Notes under the pieces: model-generated
Database searches by the model: none
What the model was told of the DNA's origin: nothing
The model's input: only the letters and a program-made list of their open reading frames with translations
Shown here: positions 37,989 to 51,212 of the stretch, one piece after another
How positions within the stretch are numbered: the first letter of the stretch is position 1
How the letters are laid out: the number at the start of each line of letters is the position of its first letter
Position numbers and translations under genes: made by a program
NCBI GenBank assembly: GCA_021166775.1
Contig: JAJPEQ010000010.1
Span: 1 to 64,000, forward strand
From: Comamonas sp.
GTDB taxonomy: Bacteria > Pseudomonadota > Gammaproteobacteria > Burkholderiales > Burkholderiaceae_C
Length of the DNA: 64,000 nucleotides
Reading direction: 5' to 3'

Positions 37989-40175
37989 TTGGACACGCAT
38001 TTGACATCTCCCCCGACGCTCGCCGCTCAGGCGCTGCAGCAATTCGACGCCGTGGTGGCCTCCACGCCCGGCCTGCGCGCGCGCGCGGGCCAGCGGCAGA
38101 TGGCGCAGCAGGTGGCCGAGACCCTGGCGCGTGCGCGGCTGCGGCGTGAGGCTGGCGAGGGCGACGAGGACGACGCGATCGAGCGCTCGATCGCCGTCAT
38201 CGAGGCAGGCACCGGCGTGGGCAAGTCGCTGGCCTACGCGGTGCCCGCGATCCAGATGGCGCTGGCGCGCGGCACGCGGGTGCTGATCGCCACCGCCACC
38301 GTGGCGCTGCAGGAGCAGCTCGTGCACAAGGACCTGCCGGCGCTGGCCGCTGCCCTGCCAAAACCCTTCACCTTTGCCCTGGCCAAGGGGCGGGCGCGCT
38401 ATGTCTGCAAGCTCAAGCTCGAACGGCTCGCGTCCGACGCCGCGGGCGACGACGACGGCCTGTTCCCCGATGACGCCACGCCTGACGCCGCGCAGCCGCC
38501 CCAGGCGCGCCGCGCCTTCTACAAGAGTCTGGCCGACGACCTGGCCAGCGGCCGCTGGGACGGCGACCGCGACCAGCTCGCCACGCCGCCCCATCCGGCG
38601 CTGTGGTCGCCCGTGGCCGCCGTCGCGCACACCTGCACCGGCCGGCACTGCCCCCTCTTTTCCGTCTGCACCTATTACGAGCGGCGCAAGGAGCTCGTGG
38701 CCGCGCAGGTGATCGTGGCCAACCACGATCTGCTGCTCTCGTCCATCGGCGCGCGGCTGCTGCCCGATCTGGACAACTGCCTGCTCATCATCGACGAGGC
38801 CCACCACCTGCCCAAGACCGCGCTGGCGCAGTTCGCCTGCGAGATGGACATCTCGCGCCTGGCGTGGCTGCAGCAGCTCGCAAGCCGCGCCCTGCGCGTG
38901 AGCGCGCAAGTGCAGCTCGATGACGCCACGGACCTGGCCGCGTGCGGCAGCCGGCTGCGCATTGCGCTGCAGGATGCCGAGCGCCTCGTCATCGACCTGT
39001 ACGGCATGCCCCTGCGCGATGCCATGGCCCGGGCGCCCGGCCCGGGCGCAAGCCACCGCGCACGCGTGCCGCAAGGGCAGCTGCCCGAGGCGCTGTCCGA
39101 GGCCATCTCGCAGGTGCTGCAACACGCGGGCGAGTTCCTCGAGGGGCTGCGCGCCGTTGCCAAGGCGCTGCGCGAACACATACGCGACGAACCGCAGGAC
39201 GCACGGCGCCTGTCGCAGCTCTATGCCCAGGTGGGGCAGCTCGCGCCCCGGCTGGAGGCCATCCACGCGACCGCTTCCCTGCTGCTGCAGGAGCCCGGCG
39301 AGGGCGGCGCCCCGGCAGCCAAGTGGTTCACGCTCACCGCGGACCCGGGCGGGATCGTCGTGCGCGCCCACGCCAGCCCCTTGCTGCCCGGCGCCGCGCT
39401 CGCCCGGCATTTGTGGTCCAGCGTGCGCGCGGCGGTGCTGACCTCGGCCACGCTCACCAGCTGCGGCAGCTTCGATTTTTTCCTGCGCGAAGCGGGCCTC
39501 GCGAACGAGCCGGGCGTGACGACGTTGCAGGTGGCTAGCCCCTTCGACTATCCCCGCCAGGGCACCTTGACCGCCAGCAGCACGCTGGCCGCGCCGCGTG
39601 AAGTGGCCGCCTTCACCGGCCAGATGATCGAAGCCTTGCTGGACGACCTCACGCAGGTGCAAAGCGGCGCACTGGTGCTGTTCACCTCGCGCGAGCAGAT
39701 GCGCCAGGCCGTGGAGCAACTGCCGGATGCGCTGCGTGCCACGGTGCTGGTGCAGGGGCAGCGGCCGCGCCTGAAGCTGCTGGCCGCGCACCGCGAGCGC
39801 GTGACGGGGGGGCAGGCATCCATCATCTTCGGCCTGCAATCGTTTGGCGAGGGCCTGGACCTGCCCGGCCGGCTGTGCGAATCGCTGTTCATCACCAAAC
39901 TGCCCTTCAGCCCGCCCGACGAGCCCGTGGACGAGGCGCGCGCCGAGTGGCTGCGCGCCAGCGGCGGCGATCCGTTCATGGACCTCGTGGTCCCCGCCAC
40001 CGCCATGCGCCTGGCCCAATGGGTGGGCCGCGCGATCCGCAGCGAAGACGATCGGGCGCAGGTGACCTGCTACGACAAGCGCCTGCTACACACGGGCTAC
40101 GGCCGCAGGCTCCTGCGCAGCCTGCCCGCCTTCACGCTGCTCGAGCGCCCGGCCAGCGCGCACGAAACCGGATAG
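37989..40175 (+). CDS. dinG: ATP-dependent DNA helicase DinG
   Basis: A 728-residue XPD-like iron-sulfur helicase, probably resolving R-loops and damaged structures. Walker A EAGTGVGKSLAY and the DEAH box (IIDEAHHLPK) are present. Four cysteines for the [4Fe-4S] cluster are visible in YVCKLKLE and HTCTGRHCPLFSVC. C-terminal helicase motifs include FGLQSFGEGLDLPG and QWVGRAIRSEDD. The only reasonable start is TTG at 37989 (a second TTG at 38001), as no ATG precedes the Walker A box. Confidence 0.93.
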   Translation: MDTHLTSPPTLAAQALQQFDAVVASTPGLRARAGQRQMAQQVAETLARARLRREAGEGDEDDAIERSIAVIEAGTGVGKSLAYAVPAIQMALARGTRVLIATATVALQEQLVHKDLPALAAALPKPFTFALAKGRARYVCKLKLERLASDAAGDDDGLFPDDATPDAAQPPQARRAFYKSLADDLASGRWDGDRDQLATPPHPALWSPVAAVAHTCTGRHCPLFSVCTYYERRKELVAAQVIVANHDLLLSSIGARLLPDLDNCLLIIDEAHHLPKTALAQFACEMDISRLAWLQQLASRALRVSAQVQLDDATDLAACGSRLRIALQDAERLVIDLYGMPLRDAMARAPGPGASHRARVPQGQLPEALSEAISQVLQHAGEFLEGLRAVAKALREHIRDEPQDARRLSQLYAQVGQLAPRLEAIHATASLLLQEPGEGGAPAAKWFTLTADPGGIVVRAHASPLLPGAALARHLWSSVRAAVLTSATLTSCGSFDFFLREAGLANEPGVTTLQVASPFDYPRQGTLTASSTLAAPREVAAFTGQMIEALLDDLTQVQSGALVLFTSREQMRQAVEQLPDALRATVLVQGQRPRLKLLAAHRERVTGGQASIIFGLQSFGEGLDLPGRLCESLFITKLPFSPPDEPVDEARAEWLRASGGDPFMDLVVPATAMRLAQWVGRAIRSEDDRAQVTCYDKRLLHTGYGRRLLRSLPAFTLLERPASAHETG

Positions 40176-40184
40176 AGCGCTGCC

Positions 40185-40940
40185 ATGCCCGCGGCACGCG
40201 CCACACGCCACGCCCTTCACGCCTTGGCCCTGGCCCTGGGCACGGTGGCGCTGCTGCTCGGCTGCGCGAGCTCCGCGCCCACACCCCGCGGCGAAGTCAA
40301 GGGCAGTCCCGCAAACCACGGGGAGCTGGCCCAATCCGAACTCAACCGCGTGGCCACGCTGGCGATGCGCGACAACCTGCACAGCCTGATGCGGCTCGCG
40401 GGCAAGCTCTACCGGCGCAACCCGTCGCAGTGGCGCATGGGTGGAGCCGCCAGCCGGGAGCAGGCGCTCGCGCGCATCCAGAGCGCGATCGATCTGCGCC
40501 AGACATGGCCGACCCTGCAAGGCCGCCGCGACATCGACGCCATGGCGTTCGCCATGTCGCGCGAGTTCGCGGGCGACCGCGTGGCCGCGCTCATCATGGC
40601 CACCGTGGACATGCTCGTCACCGCCCATGGCGGCAAGACGGCGTTCTACCTGCTCGACAACATCGACGCGCAACACATCTACAACGCCGCACGCAACATC
40701 GAGATCGCCGCGTGGATTCTTGCGCAACGGCGCGACGACCGCGGCGCGCCGCTGCTGCTCGCGGACGACATCGCGGCCGACGGCACACGCAACCTGAGCT
40801 TCGAGCGCGAATTCGGCAAGATCATCGCGCGCCTGGACCTGCTCGCCGAACTCGCCGATGAACGCCTGCGCCGCGCGGCGATCAACTACGTGCAGAGCCT
40901 GCTGGGAGCCGGCCTGCTGCAGTTCCTGCCGGTGCGCTGA
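40185..40940 (+). CDS. Conserved lipoprotein of unknown function
   Basis: A 251-residue protein with a clear lipobox (ALLLGCASS, lipid Cys at 27). The remainder is soluble and helix-rich with no motif I recognise. It starts 9 bp after dinG and may be co-transcribed. It converges on the GlsB-like gene. Confidence 0.75.
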   Translation: MPAARATRHALHALALALGTVALLLGCASSAPTPRGEVKGSPANHGELAQSELNRVATLAMRDNLHSLMRLAGKLYRRNPSQWRMGGAASREQALARIQSAIDLRQTWPTLQGRRDIDAMAFAMSREFAGDRVAALIMATVDMLVTAHGGKTAFYLLDNIDAQHIYNAARNIEIAAWILAQRRDDRGAPLLLADDIAADGTRNLSFEREFGKIIARLDLLAELADERLRRAAINYVQSLLGAGLLQFLPVR

Positions 40941-40949
40941 CCGGACAGC

Positions 40950-41201
40950 TCAGGATTTTTTGCGCAGCAGGTCGTAGAGCACGAGCAGGACGATCGCGCC
41001 CACGACCGAGGCGATCCAGCCCGCGGATTGCCCCACCTGGTACCAACCCATCGCCTGCCCGGCATAAGTGGCGGCGAAGGAACCCGCTACGCCCAGCACG
41101 CCGGTCATGATCCAGCCCATCTTGTCGTCCCCGGGCTTGATCGCGCGCGCGATGAATCCCACGACGAGCCCGATCAGCGCGGTGCCTAGCAAACTGAGCA
41201 T
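40950..41201 (-). CDS. GlsB/YeaQ/YmgE-family membrane protein
   Basis: An 83-residue protein with three Gly-rich membrane helices (GLVVGFIARAIKPG, VLGVAGSFAATYAG, ASVVGAIVLLVLYDLLRKK). This matches the transglycosylase-associated/GlsB stress-response family, whose function is poorly defined. It is divergent from the metH leader. Confidence 0.9.
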   Translation of the reverse strand: MLSLLGTALIGLVVGFIARAIKPGDDKMGWIMTGVLGVAGSFAATYAGQAMGWYQVGQSAGWIASVVGAIVLLVLYDLLRKKS

Positions 41202-41302
41202 GATGTGTCGACCTTGTGGTGCGAGGATCGAGCATCTTACGGCGCCCCGCCGGCGCCTGCACTGCAGCGTGCGTCACTCATCGATAAAATTGGCCTTTGT
41301 TT

Positions 41303-41377
41303 TCAAGGAGCGCTGCAGCGGGCCACACAGTGCCTGTCAGGCTTGAGAACACCGGTTCCCTCCAACGGCGCTCACCT
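41303..41377 (+). promoter_or_regulatory. S-adenosylhomocysteine (SAH) riboswitch
   Basis: The metH leader contains AAGGAGCGCTGCAGCGGG, then CTGTCAGGCTTGAG and CCAACGGCGCTCACC, the three conserved blocks of the SAH riboswitch in order. GAGCGC (41309-41314) pairs with GCGCTC (41368-41373) as P1. This class turns expression on when SAH accumulates and commonly precedes ahcY and metH. The SAH link fits the methyl-cycle role of the gene 37 bp downstream. In the ORF track it was translated as part of a false N-terminus. Confidence 0.88.
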
Positions 41378-41413
41378 GTTTACGTCGCGCACGCCCCCGC
41401 GCAGGTGAGATCA

Positions 41414-44155
<2,742 letters not shown>

Positions 44156-44173
44156 CGGCCAGGGTTCTCGTGC

Positions 44174-44965
44174 TCAGACGTCCAGGGTGTCCACGGTCTG
44201 CAGATCCACGATCTGCAGATCGAAACCGTTTTCGAGCGCACGCACCTCGGCCAGGATGGTGGCACCCTCGCTGGGCTTGAAGTGCGAAAGATAGATGGGA
44301 AATTTCCCTTTCGGCTGAAGCTGCGCCAGTTCCCTCGCAAGCCCTGCGGGCGACAGGTGCCCGCTCCTGCGCGCCAGCGCCTCCTCCTGATTGCTGAAGG
44401 CCGTTTCGATCACGAGCGCACCCACCCCCGGTGCCCCGGCCTGCAAGGCATTCACGCGCTGCCAGAAGGCGGGTTCGTGCCCCTGCGTGTCACCGCTGAA
44501 AACCCACCACGCGCCATCGCCGCGCGCCGCATAGCCGGTGGCGGGCACGCTGTGACGCGCGGGCAGCACTTCCAGCGTGACGCCAGCCACCACAAAGACG
44601 TCACCCACGCCCAGGGGCTGCAATTGAACCAGGGGAGCGCCAGGGTGCGGAATGCGGGTGAAATCGGGCCAGATCACGTTGTTGAACACATGCTGGCGCA
44701 AGGCATCGAGCGTCTGCGGCAGGGCAAACACCTGCAGCGGCCGCGCACGCTGCGTGCCCACGGTATCGAGCAACAGGGGCAGCGCCGCGATATGGTCCAG
44801 ATGGGAATGCGTGAGAAAGACGTGGGTGATGGCGCGCATTTCCTGCGCCGTGAGCTCGCCCACGCCCGTGCCGGCATCCACGAGGACATGCTCGCCCACC
44901 AGGAAGGCCGTCGTGCGGCAGCCCCGGGCGATGGAGCCGCTGCATCCGAGCACGCGCACTTTCAT
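44174..44965 (-). CDS. MBL-fold metallohydrolase
   Basis: A 263-residue metallo-beta-lactamase-fold protein. The metal motif is THSHLDHIAALP, with further ligands in VFSGDTQG and YLSHF. The overall pattern resembles class II cyclic-nucleotide phosphodiesterase or RNase Z-like hydrolases, so a phosphodiesterase is likely but unproven. It is last in a run with FHA and PP2C genes (13-bp gap to the FHA gene), suggesting a shared signalling role. Confidence 0.85.
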   Translation of the reverse strand: MKVRVLGCSGSIARGCRTTAFLVGEHVLVDAGTGVGELTAQEMRAITHVFLTHSHLDHIAALPLLLDTVGTQRARPLQVFALPQTLDALRQHVFNNVIWPDFTRIPHPGAPLVQLQPLGVGDVFVVAGVTLEVLPARHSVPATGYAARGDGAWWVFSGDTQGHEPAFWQRVNALQAGAPGVGALVIETAFSNQEEALARRSGHLSPAGLARELAQLQPKGKFPIYLSHFKPSEGATILAEVRALENGFDLQIVDLQTVDTLDV

Positions 44966-44978
44966 CGCATATCCTGCG

Positions 44979-45590
44979 TCAGCGCAAGAGAAATTCCATT
45001 TCCACGTCCGCCAGCAGGATGCGATCTCCAGCCTTGAGAGCCTGCGGCTCCAGCACCGGCTGTCCGTTGATCACGGGGGCGACGGGGCCATCGACCCGGG
45101 CCAGCACGAAGCCATGCGGCCGATGCGTGACCGAAGCCACGACCTCGCCGGGTTTCCCCAGGGTGGTCACCACCTTCGTGAGCACCACCTCGCGCCCCGC
45201 TCCCGGGCCGGTCAGCACGCGAACAAAGGCATCTCTTGGCACCGGCGCAGGCGAGGGCGCCGACGTGCGCTCCGGCGCATCCACGGCTTTTGCGAAGCGC
45301 TGGCGTGCGTCGGCAAAACGCACCTCGTACTTGCCGATGATGATCTGGTCTCCATCATGCAGCACCTGCCGCTCGACAGGCTGGCCGTTGACGAACGTGC
45401 CATTGGTGCTGCCGAGGTCCTGGATCTCCACCGCCTGATCCCGCAGGTGCAGCACCGCATGCTCACCACTGACGGTAAGATTATCGATAATGATATCGTT
45501 GTTGGGGCGCCGCCCGAGCGTCGTGCGTGGCTTGATGAGTTCTACTTCCTTGACCACCGCGCCATCAAGCAGGAAAACCAGACTGGGCAT
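44979..45590 (-). CDS. FHA-domain protein
   Basis: A 203-residue protein. The N-terminal FHA domain (about 5-95) shows the phosphothreonine-binding set TLGRRPNNDI, SGEHAVL and DLGSTNGTFVNG. A Pro/Ala linker precedes a second, degenerate FHA-like region (about 125-200; VINGQPVLEPQALKAGDRILL). GAGGAA eight bases upstream supports start 45590 rather than 45620. It sits 26 bp after a PP2C phosphatase gene, a classical pairing for phospho-Thr signalling; no Ser/Thr kinase is in the window. Confidence 0.88.
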   Translation of the reverse strand: MPSLVFLLDGAVVKEVELIKPRTTLGRRPNNDIIIDNLTVSGEHAVLHLRDQAVEIQDLGSTNGTFVNGQPVERQVLHDGDQIIIGKYEVRFADARQRFAKAVDAPERTSAPSPAPVPRDAFVRVLTGPGAGREVVLTKVVTTLGKPGEVVASVTHRPHGFVLARVDGPVAPVINGQPVLEPQALKAGDRILLADVEMEFLLR

Positions 45591-45616
45591 GCAATATTTC
45601 CTCTTTCGGCTCATTA

Positions 45617-46399
45617 TCACGGATGGCCAGCACCCCTGGGTGCTGCAGCACCGGCACGAACCAGAAGCGCACTGACATTGTCACGTCCGCCCAACGCATT
45701 GGCTTGCTGCACGAGACGCTCGGTCAGCGTGGGCAGGGGCGACGGGTCCCGCAGCAGAACAGCGAGTTCGGCATCGTCGATGCTGTCGGTGAGACCGTCC
45801 GAGCAGAATAGAAAAAGGTCCCCCGTCTCGACAGGAAATTCGTTCACCTCCAGACGCACGTGCGGATCCACCCCGACGGCGCGAGTGAGCAAACTGCGCA
45901 TGCCGGAGCGCTGCGCTTCCAGCGGTGTCATCTCGCCCTTGTCCACCTGCTCCTGCAACCAGGTGTGGTCGCGCGTCAAACGGCTGAAAATACCGCCGCG
46001 CAGCAGATAGGCGCGCGAATCGCCGATGTGGCCGATCACCACGCGACGATCGCCAAACAGGCCGACGATCAACGTGGTCCCCATGCCGGCGTAGTGCGCA
46101 TGCGCCCTGGCCGCCTGATAGATCGCGCTGTTCGCACGATCGACACTCGTCGTCAGCATGTCGCGCACCAGTGCCGCATCGGCGCCGGCGCCCGCCGCCA
46201 CCAGGCGGTTGCGCAGTTCCCGGTTGAGGATCTGCACGGCCATGACGCTGGCCACCTCTCCGGCGTTGTAGCCCCCCATGCCGTCGGCCACGATCACCAT
46301 GCGCGCGTCCTGGCTGACGGCCACGGAGTCTTCATTGTTGCTGCGCACCCGCCCTACGTCCGTGCGCGCGCAGAATTCGTAATCCAGGGACAAAGGCAT
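45617..46399 (-). CDS. PP2C-family Ser/Thr protein phosphatase
   Basis: A 260-residue metal-dependent phosphatase of the Stp1/PrpC kind. Motifs: ARTDVGRVRSNNEDS, VADGMGGYNAGEVAS, MGTTLIVG, GHIGDSRAYLL, CSDGLTDSI and GGRDNVS, covering the metal-binding aspartates. Start 46399 (MPLSLDYEF) is preferred; the track start at 46486 lies close to the sucD terminator. It is probably the first gene of PP2C-FHA-MBL. Confidence 0.92.
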   Translation of the reverse strand: MPLSLDYEFCARTDVGRVRSNNEDSVAVSQDARMVIVADGMGGYNAGEVASVMAVQILNRELRNRLVAAGAGADAALVRDMLTTSVDRANSAIYQAARAHAHYAGMGTTLIVGLFGDRRVVIGHIGDSRAYLLRGGIFSRLTRDHTWLQEQVDKGEMTPLEAQRSGMRSLLTRAVGVDPHVRLEVNEFPVETGDLFLFCSDGLTDSIDDAELAVLLRDPSPLPTLTERLVQQANALGGRDNVSALLVRAGAAAPRGAGHP

Positions 46400-46490
46400 G
46401 GATGAAATGCAGTGGATTGCAGGATGCCGGCTTGTATCACCATCAATCGCAAAATCCGCAAAAGACTGCAAATCATGCCGTCCCATACGG

Positions 46491-46521
46491 AAAAAGCCAG
46501 TCGCACCCGCAACTGGCTTTT
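46491..46521 (-). terminator. Rho-independent terminator after sucCD
   Basis: On the minus strand AAAAGCCAGT pairs with ACTGGCTTTT around a ten-base loop and continues into TTTTT. It lies 21 bp past the sucD stop and insulates the PP2C group. Confidence 0.85.
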
Positions 46522-46541
46522 CACAGGCCGCTGTCGTGAAC

Positions 46542-47435
46542 TCAGATCAGGCTCTTGAGCAGACGCCCCATCTCCGACGGGTTGCGCGTGATTTTGAACC
46601 CGCACTCCTCCATCACCGCGAGCTTGGCCTCGGCGGTATCGGCACCGCCTGAGATCAGGGCGCCGGCATGGCCCATGCGCTTGCCCGCCGGTGCCGTCAC
46701 CCCCGCGATGAAGCCGACGACGGGCTTTTTCATGTGGGTCTTGCACCAGCGCGCGGCCTCGGCTTCGTCGGGGCCGCCGATCTCACCGATCATGATCACG
46801 GCATCGGTGTCGGGATCATCGTTGAACGCCTGCATCACGTCGATGTGCTTGAGGCCGTTGATCGGGTCGCCACCGATGCCCACGGCGCTGGACTGACCGA
46901 TGCCCAGTTCGGTGAGCTGCGCCACCGCTTCATAGGTCAGCGTGCCCGAACGCGACACGACACCGATGCGACCCTTCTTGTGGATGTGGCCGGGCATGAT
47001 GCCGATCTTGATTTCGTCGGGCGTGATGAGGCCCGGGCAGTTGGGGCCCAGCAGCAATGTCTTCTTGCCGCCCTTGGCTTCCTTGGCCTTCATCTGATTG
47101 CGCACCTGCAGCATGTCACGCACCGGAATGCCCTCGGTGATGCAGATGGCCAGGTCCAGATCGGCTTCCACGGCCTCCCAGATGGCCGCGGCGGCGCCCG
47201 CCGGCGGCACGTAGATCACGCTCACGGTGGCGCCGGTCTGCGCGGCAGCCTCTTTCACCGTGCCGAAGATCGGGATGTCGAAAATCTTCTCGCCCGCCTT
47301 CTTGGGATTCACGCCCGCGACGAAGCAATTCTTGCCGTTGGCGTACTCCTGGCATTTGCCCGTATGGAACTGACCGGTCTTGCCGGTGATGCCCTGGGTG
47401 ATGACCTTGGTGTCTTTGTTGATGTAAATCGACAT
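46542..47435 (-). CDS. sucD: Succinyl-CoA synthetase, alpha subunit
   Basis: A 297-residue subunit of the TCA-cycle enzyme converting succinyl-CoA to succinate with nucleotide formation. N-terminal CoA domain ([12 protein letters not shown]), [14 protein letters not shown], and the phosphohistidine loop in [11 protein letters not shown]. It follows sucC by 15 bp and ends at a strong terminator. Confidence 0.97.
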   Translation of the reverse strand: MSIYINKDTKVITQGITGKTGQFHTGKCQEYANGKNCFVAGVNPKKAGEKIFDIPIFGTVKEAAAQTGATVSVIYVPPAGAAAAIWEAVEADLDLAICITEGIPVRDMLQVRNQMKAKEAKGGKKTLLLGPNCPGLITPDEIKIGIMPGHIHKKGRIGVVSRSGTLTYEAVAQLTELGIGQSSAVGIGGDPINGLKHIDVMQAFNDDPDTDAVIMIGEIGGPDEAEAARWCKTHMKKPVVGFIAGVTAPAGKRMGHAGALISGGADTAEAKLAVMEECGFKITRNPSEMGRLLKSLI

Positions 47436-47450
47436 GGAATGCTCCCGGGC

Positions 47451-48611
<1,161 letters not shown>

Positions 48612-48824
48612 GAGGTCTCTCTCAATGGAAGGATGGTGTCTTTACCCGTGCTGCCGAAGAGCGCATGCAGGACCGCAGGTATTCGGGTCGTCTATCGTGG
48701 GCAGCTGCAGGCGCAGAAGCGACACGATCCCGGCAACCGGTAAATGTATCATGTTGCGACGCAACACACGCGCGATCGGCATGTCCCCGCGCGTTCGGGC
48801 GAAAAGCGAAAAGGAGTGCGCCCC

Positions 48825-49757
48825 ATGGCCAGAGTATTCATCGACGGAGAGGCCGGCACCACCGGCCTGCAGATCCGCGAGCGCCTGCAGGCGCTGCCTC
48901 GGATCGAATTGGCGAGCATAGACCCCGCTCTGCGCAAGGATGCGCTGGCCAAGCGTGCCCTGATCGCGGGCGTCGATCTGGTGATCCTGTGCCTGCACGA
49001 CGACGCCGCGCGCGAAACCGCGGCCATGGTGAACGCGATCACCGCCGAGACCGGCCGCGCGATCAAGATCATCGACGCCTCGACCGCGCATCGCACGGCC
49101 CCCGGCTGGGTGTTCGGCTTTCCCGAACTGGCCGAGGGCCAGCTCGATGCGATACGCGCAGCCGATCGAGTAGCCAATCCCGGCTGCTACGCCACCGGCG
49201 CAATCGCGCTGCTGCGCCCGCTGGTCGATGCCGGCCTGATTCCCGACGACTACCCGCTGGTGCTGCCTTCGGTGAGCGGCTATTCGGGCGGTGGCCGCAG
49301 CATGATCGAGGCGCACGAAAAAGGCGAGGCCGCACCCTTCGAGTTGTACGCACTGGGCCTGTCGCACAAGCACCTGCCCGAGATCATGAAGTACACGGGG
49401 GTCACACGCCGCCCGCTCTTCGTGCCCGCCGTGGGCAATTTCCGCCAGGGCATGCTGGTGGAGCTGCCGTTGCATCTGGATCTGCTCCGGGGCGCGCCCA
49501 AGACGGCGGATATCCACGAGCTGCTTGCCGCGTATTACGCCAAAACCAATACCAGCGAACAGTTCGTGAAAGTGCTGCCCGCCACGGACAACGGCAAGCT
49601 CGACGCCGAGGCGCTCAACAACACCAACCACCTGGAACTGCGCGTGTTCGGCAACGACAGCTACCGCCAGGCGGTGCTCGTCGCACGGCTGGACAACCTG
49701 GGCAAGGGCGCGAGCGGCGCGGCGGTGCAGAACCTCAAGATCATGCTCGGCCTGTGA
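48825..49757 (+). CDS. argC: N-acetyl-gamma-glutamyl-phosphate reductase (short type)
   Basis: A 310-residue arginine biosynthesis enzyme. N-terminal NADP loop [11 protein letters not shown], catalytic Cys in [13 protein letters not shown], and the His-containing LSHKHLPEI. The length fits the short class 2 ArgC rather than the roughly 340-residue E. coli type. AAGGAG lies upstream of ATG 48825. No other arg gene is adjacent. Confidence 0.95.
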   Translation: MARVFIDGEAGTTGLQIRERLQALPRIELASIDPALRKDALAKRALIAGVDLVILCLHDDAARETAAMVNAITAETGRAIKIIDASTAHRTAPGWVFGFPELAEGQLDAIRAADRVANPGCYATGAIALLRPLVDAGLIPDDYPLVLPSVSGYSGGGRSMIEAHEKGEAAPFELYALGLSHKHLPEIMKYTGVTRRPLFVPAVGNFRQGMLVELPLHLDLLRGAPKTADIHELLAAYYAKTNTSEQFVKVLPATDNGKLDAEALNNTNHLELRVFGNDSYRQAVLVARLDNLGKGASGAAVQNLKIMLGL

Positions 49758-50055
49758 CCGGGCTCTAAAACGAATTGGGCGCATTCCCGCGAATACACGC
49801 GGCGGTCGGAATTCCAGCACCTTTCATCGGCGTTCATGCGACACCCGACGCAGTGCAGTACCTGAAGGGCGCCCAGGTCCAGTCGGTCGACGCGGTGCAG
49901 GGCGGCGGTCGCCATGGGCCTGCCCTTGGAGTCAACACGCCGACAAGCCGGGCCCGTCTGCCATGGCCCGGGTACGACGGCGGGCGATGCGATCGGCGCC
50001 GTTGCGACGCAAAGTGAGTGGCTGTCGTCTGCGGATGCGGGTTCATGGCGGCTTG
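49758..50055. other. Intergenic region after argC with no supported gene
   Basis: 298 bp between convergent genes. Short open frames exist on both strands (for example 49834-50046 minus), but none has a ribosome-binding site or recognisable product. I saw no clear terminator hairpin or repeat. Confidence 0.5.
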
Positions 50056-50442
50056 TCAGCTCATGGAGTGCAGGCCTATGCAGTTGCCCTCGGTATCCGC
50101 CACCAAGGCAATGTGGCCGTGCGGGGCAATGGAGAACTTGGACTTGAGCAGCTGGCCGCCCGCGGCCACCACCCGGCCCTGTTCCACGGCGCAGTCGTCG
50201 CAGGCAAAGTACACCAGCGTACCGCCACCGCCCGAGGGCATGCCGTCCATCCTGACCAGCATGCCGCCCGAGCCCATGGTACTCATGTCGCCGGGGAAGG
50301 ACAGCATCTGCATGCCGCCCTCCAGCCCGGCGGGCGCCGCCAGCGCCTGCAGTGCGCACTGGAAGACCGTCTCGTAGAAGCGCTGGGCGCGCGCGAGATC
50401 CTGCACGTAGATTTCGAACCAGACGACGGGATTGGGTTTCAT
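50056..50442 (-). CDS. VOC-family (glyoxalase/bleomycin-resistance fold) protein
   Basis: A 128-residue vicinal-oxygen-chelate protein: FEIYVQDLARAQRFYETVFQ at the start and PHGHIALVADTEGNCIGLHS at the end. ATG 50442 is supported by CAGGAG upstream. It is the last of five minus-strand genes (52642 to 50056) sharing the flavour of small-molecule or stress accessory enzymes. Confidence 0.88.
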   Translation of the reverse strand: MKPNPVVWFEIYVQDLARAQRFYETVFQCALQALAAPAGLEGGMQMLSFPGDMSTMGSGGMLVRMDGMPSGGGGTLVYFACDDCAVEQGRVVAAGGQLLKSKFSIAPHGHIALVADTEGNCIGLHSMS

Positions 50443-50513
50443 GAGAGGCTCCTGGGTGATTGAATGAGAAAGGCTGCTTCGGTCGCGGTGTGTTGTCGCA
50501 GGTGCCCCCTGCG

Positions 50514-51167
50514 TCACGGCGCGCGTCTCGTGAGGGTGCAATGCATCGCATGGGCGGTGGCCACGTGCTGGCGGCAGCGGTACCCCAGCGCCACCCCGTC
50601 CAGGCCGCCGAACAGGTGTTCTCCGCTGCCCAGCAACACGGGGCTGATGGCGACGTGCATCTCATCGATGAGCCCGGCTCGCAGGTATTGCCGGACGGTG
50701 GCCACGCCACCACCCAGGCGCACGTCCAGGTCGCCCGCGGCCTCGGTCGCCCGCTGCAACGCGGCATAGATGCCATCCGTGACGAAGTGAAAGGTGGTGC
50801 CGCCTTCCATGTGGATACTCGGCCGTTCGTGGTGGGTGAGCACGAAAACCGGCGTGTGATAGGGCGGGTTGTCGCCCCACCAACCTTTCCAGGCGTGGTC
50901 GGGCCAGTCGCCCCGGATCGGGCCGAACATGTTGCGGCCCAGGATCCAGGCGCCGACGTGGGCGAACCCGCGTGCCGTGAAGTCGTCATCCACGCCGCTC
51001 TCACCATTGCTGTTGCCCAGCACCTTTTGCTGAAAGGTGCGCGTGGGCACCATCCACCCATGCAGCGCCTCGCCACCGACTCCGAGCGGGTGTTCGAGGT
51101 TCTGGCGCGGCCCGGCACCGTAGCCGTCCAGCGAGAGCGTGAAGCAATGGACGCGGAGTTTGGGCAT
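50514..51167 (-). CDS. Dihydrofolate reductase-fold protein (RibD C-terminal family)
   Basis: A 217-residue reductase-like protein. The RibD_C/DHFR fold is seen in VHCFTLSLDGYGAG, GAWILGRNMFGP and the cofactor segment DLDVRLGGGVATVRQYLRAGLIDEMH. Such stand-alone proteins often reduce small folate- or pyrimidine-like substrates, but the true activity is usually unknown. It is part of the five-gene run. Confidence 0.88.
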   Translation of the reverse strand: MPKLRVHCFTLSLDGYGAGPRQNLEHPLGVGGEALHGWMVPTRTFQQKVLGNSNGESGVDDDFTARGFAHVGAWILGRNMFGPIRGDWPDHAWKGWWGDNPPYHTPVFVLTHHERPSIHMEGGTTFHFVTDGIYAALQRATEAAGDLDVRLGGGVATVRQYLRAGLIDEMHVAISPVLLGSGEHLFGGLDGVALGYRCRQHVATAHAMHCTLTRRAP

Positions 51168-51212
51168 GTTCTGATCCTTGGTCCGGGATCGGCGAGATCA
51201 ACGGCGCAGTGG

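Noticed and set aside
37731-40019. 762-codon minus-strand ORF opposite dinG
   Set aside because: Composition is Arg/Gly/Ala/His-rich with no domain pattern, and the + strand dinG is complete.
49834-50046. Small minus-strand ORF after argC
   Set aside because: No ribosome-binding site, unusual composition, and no recognisable product.
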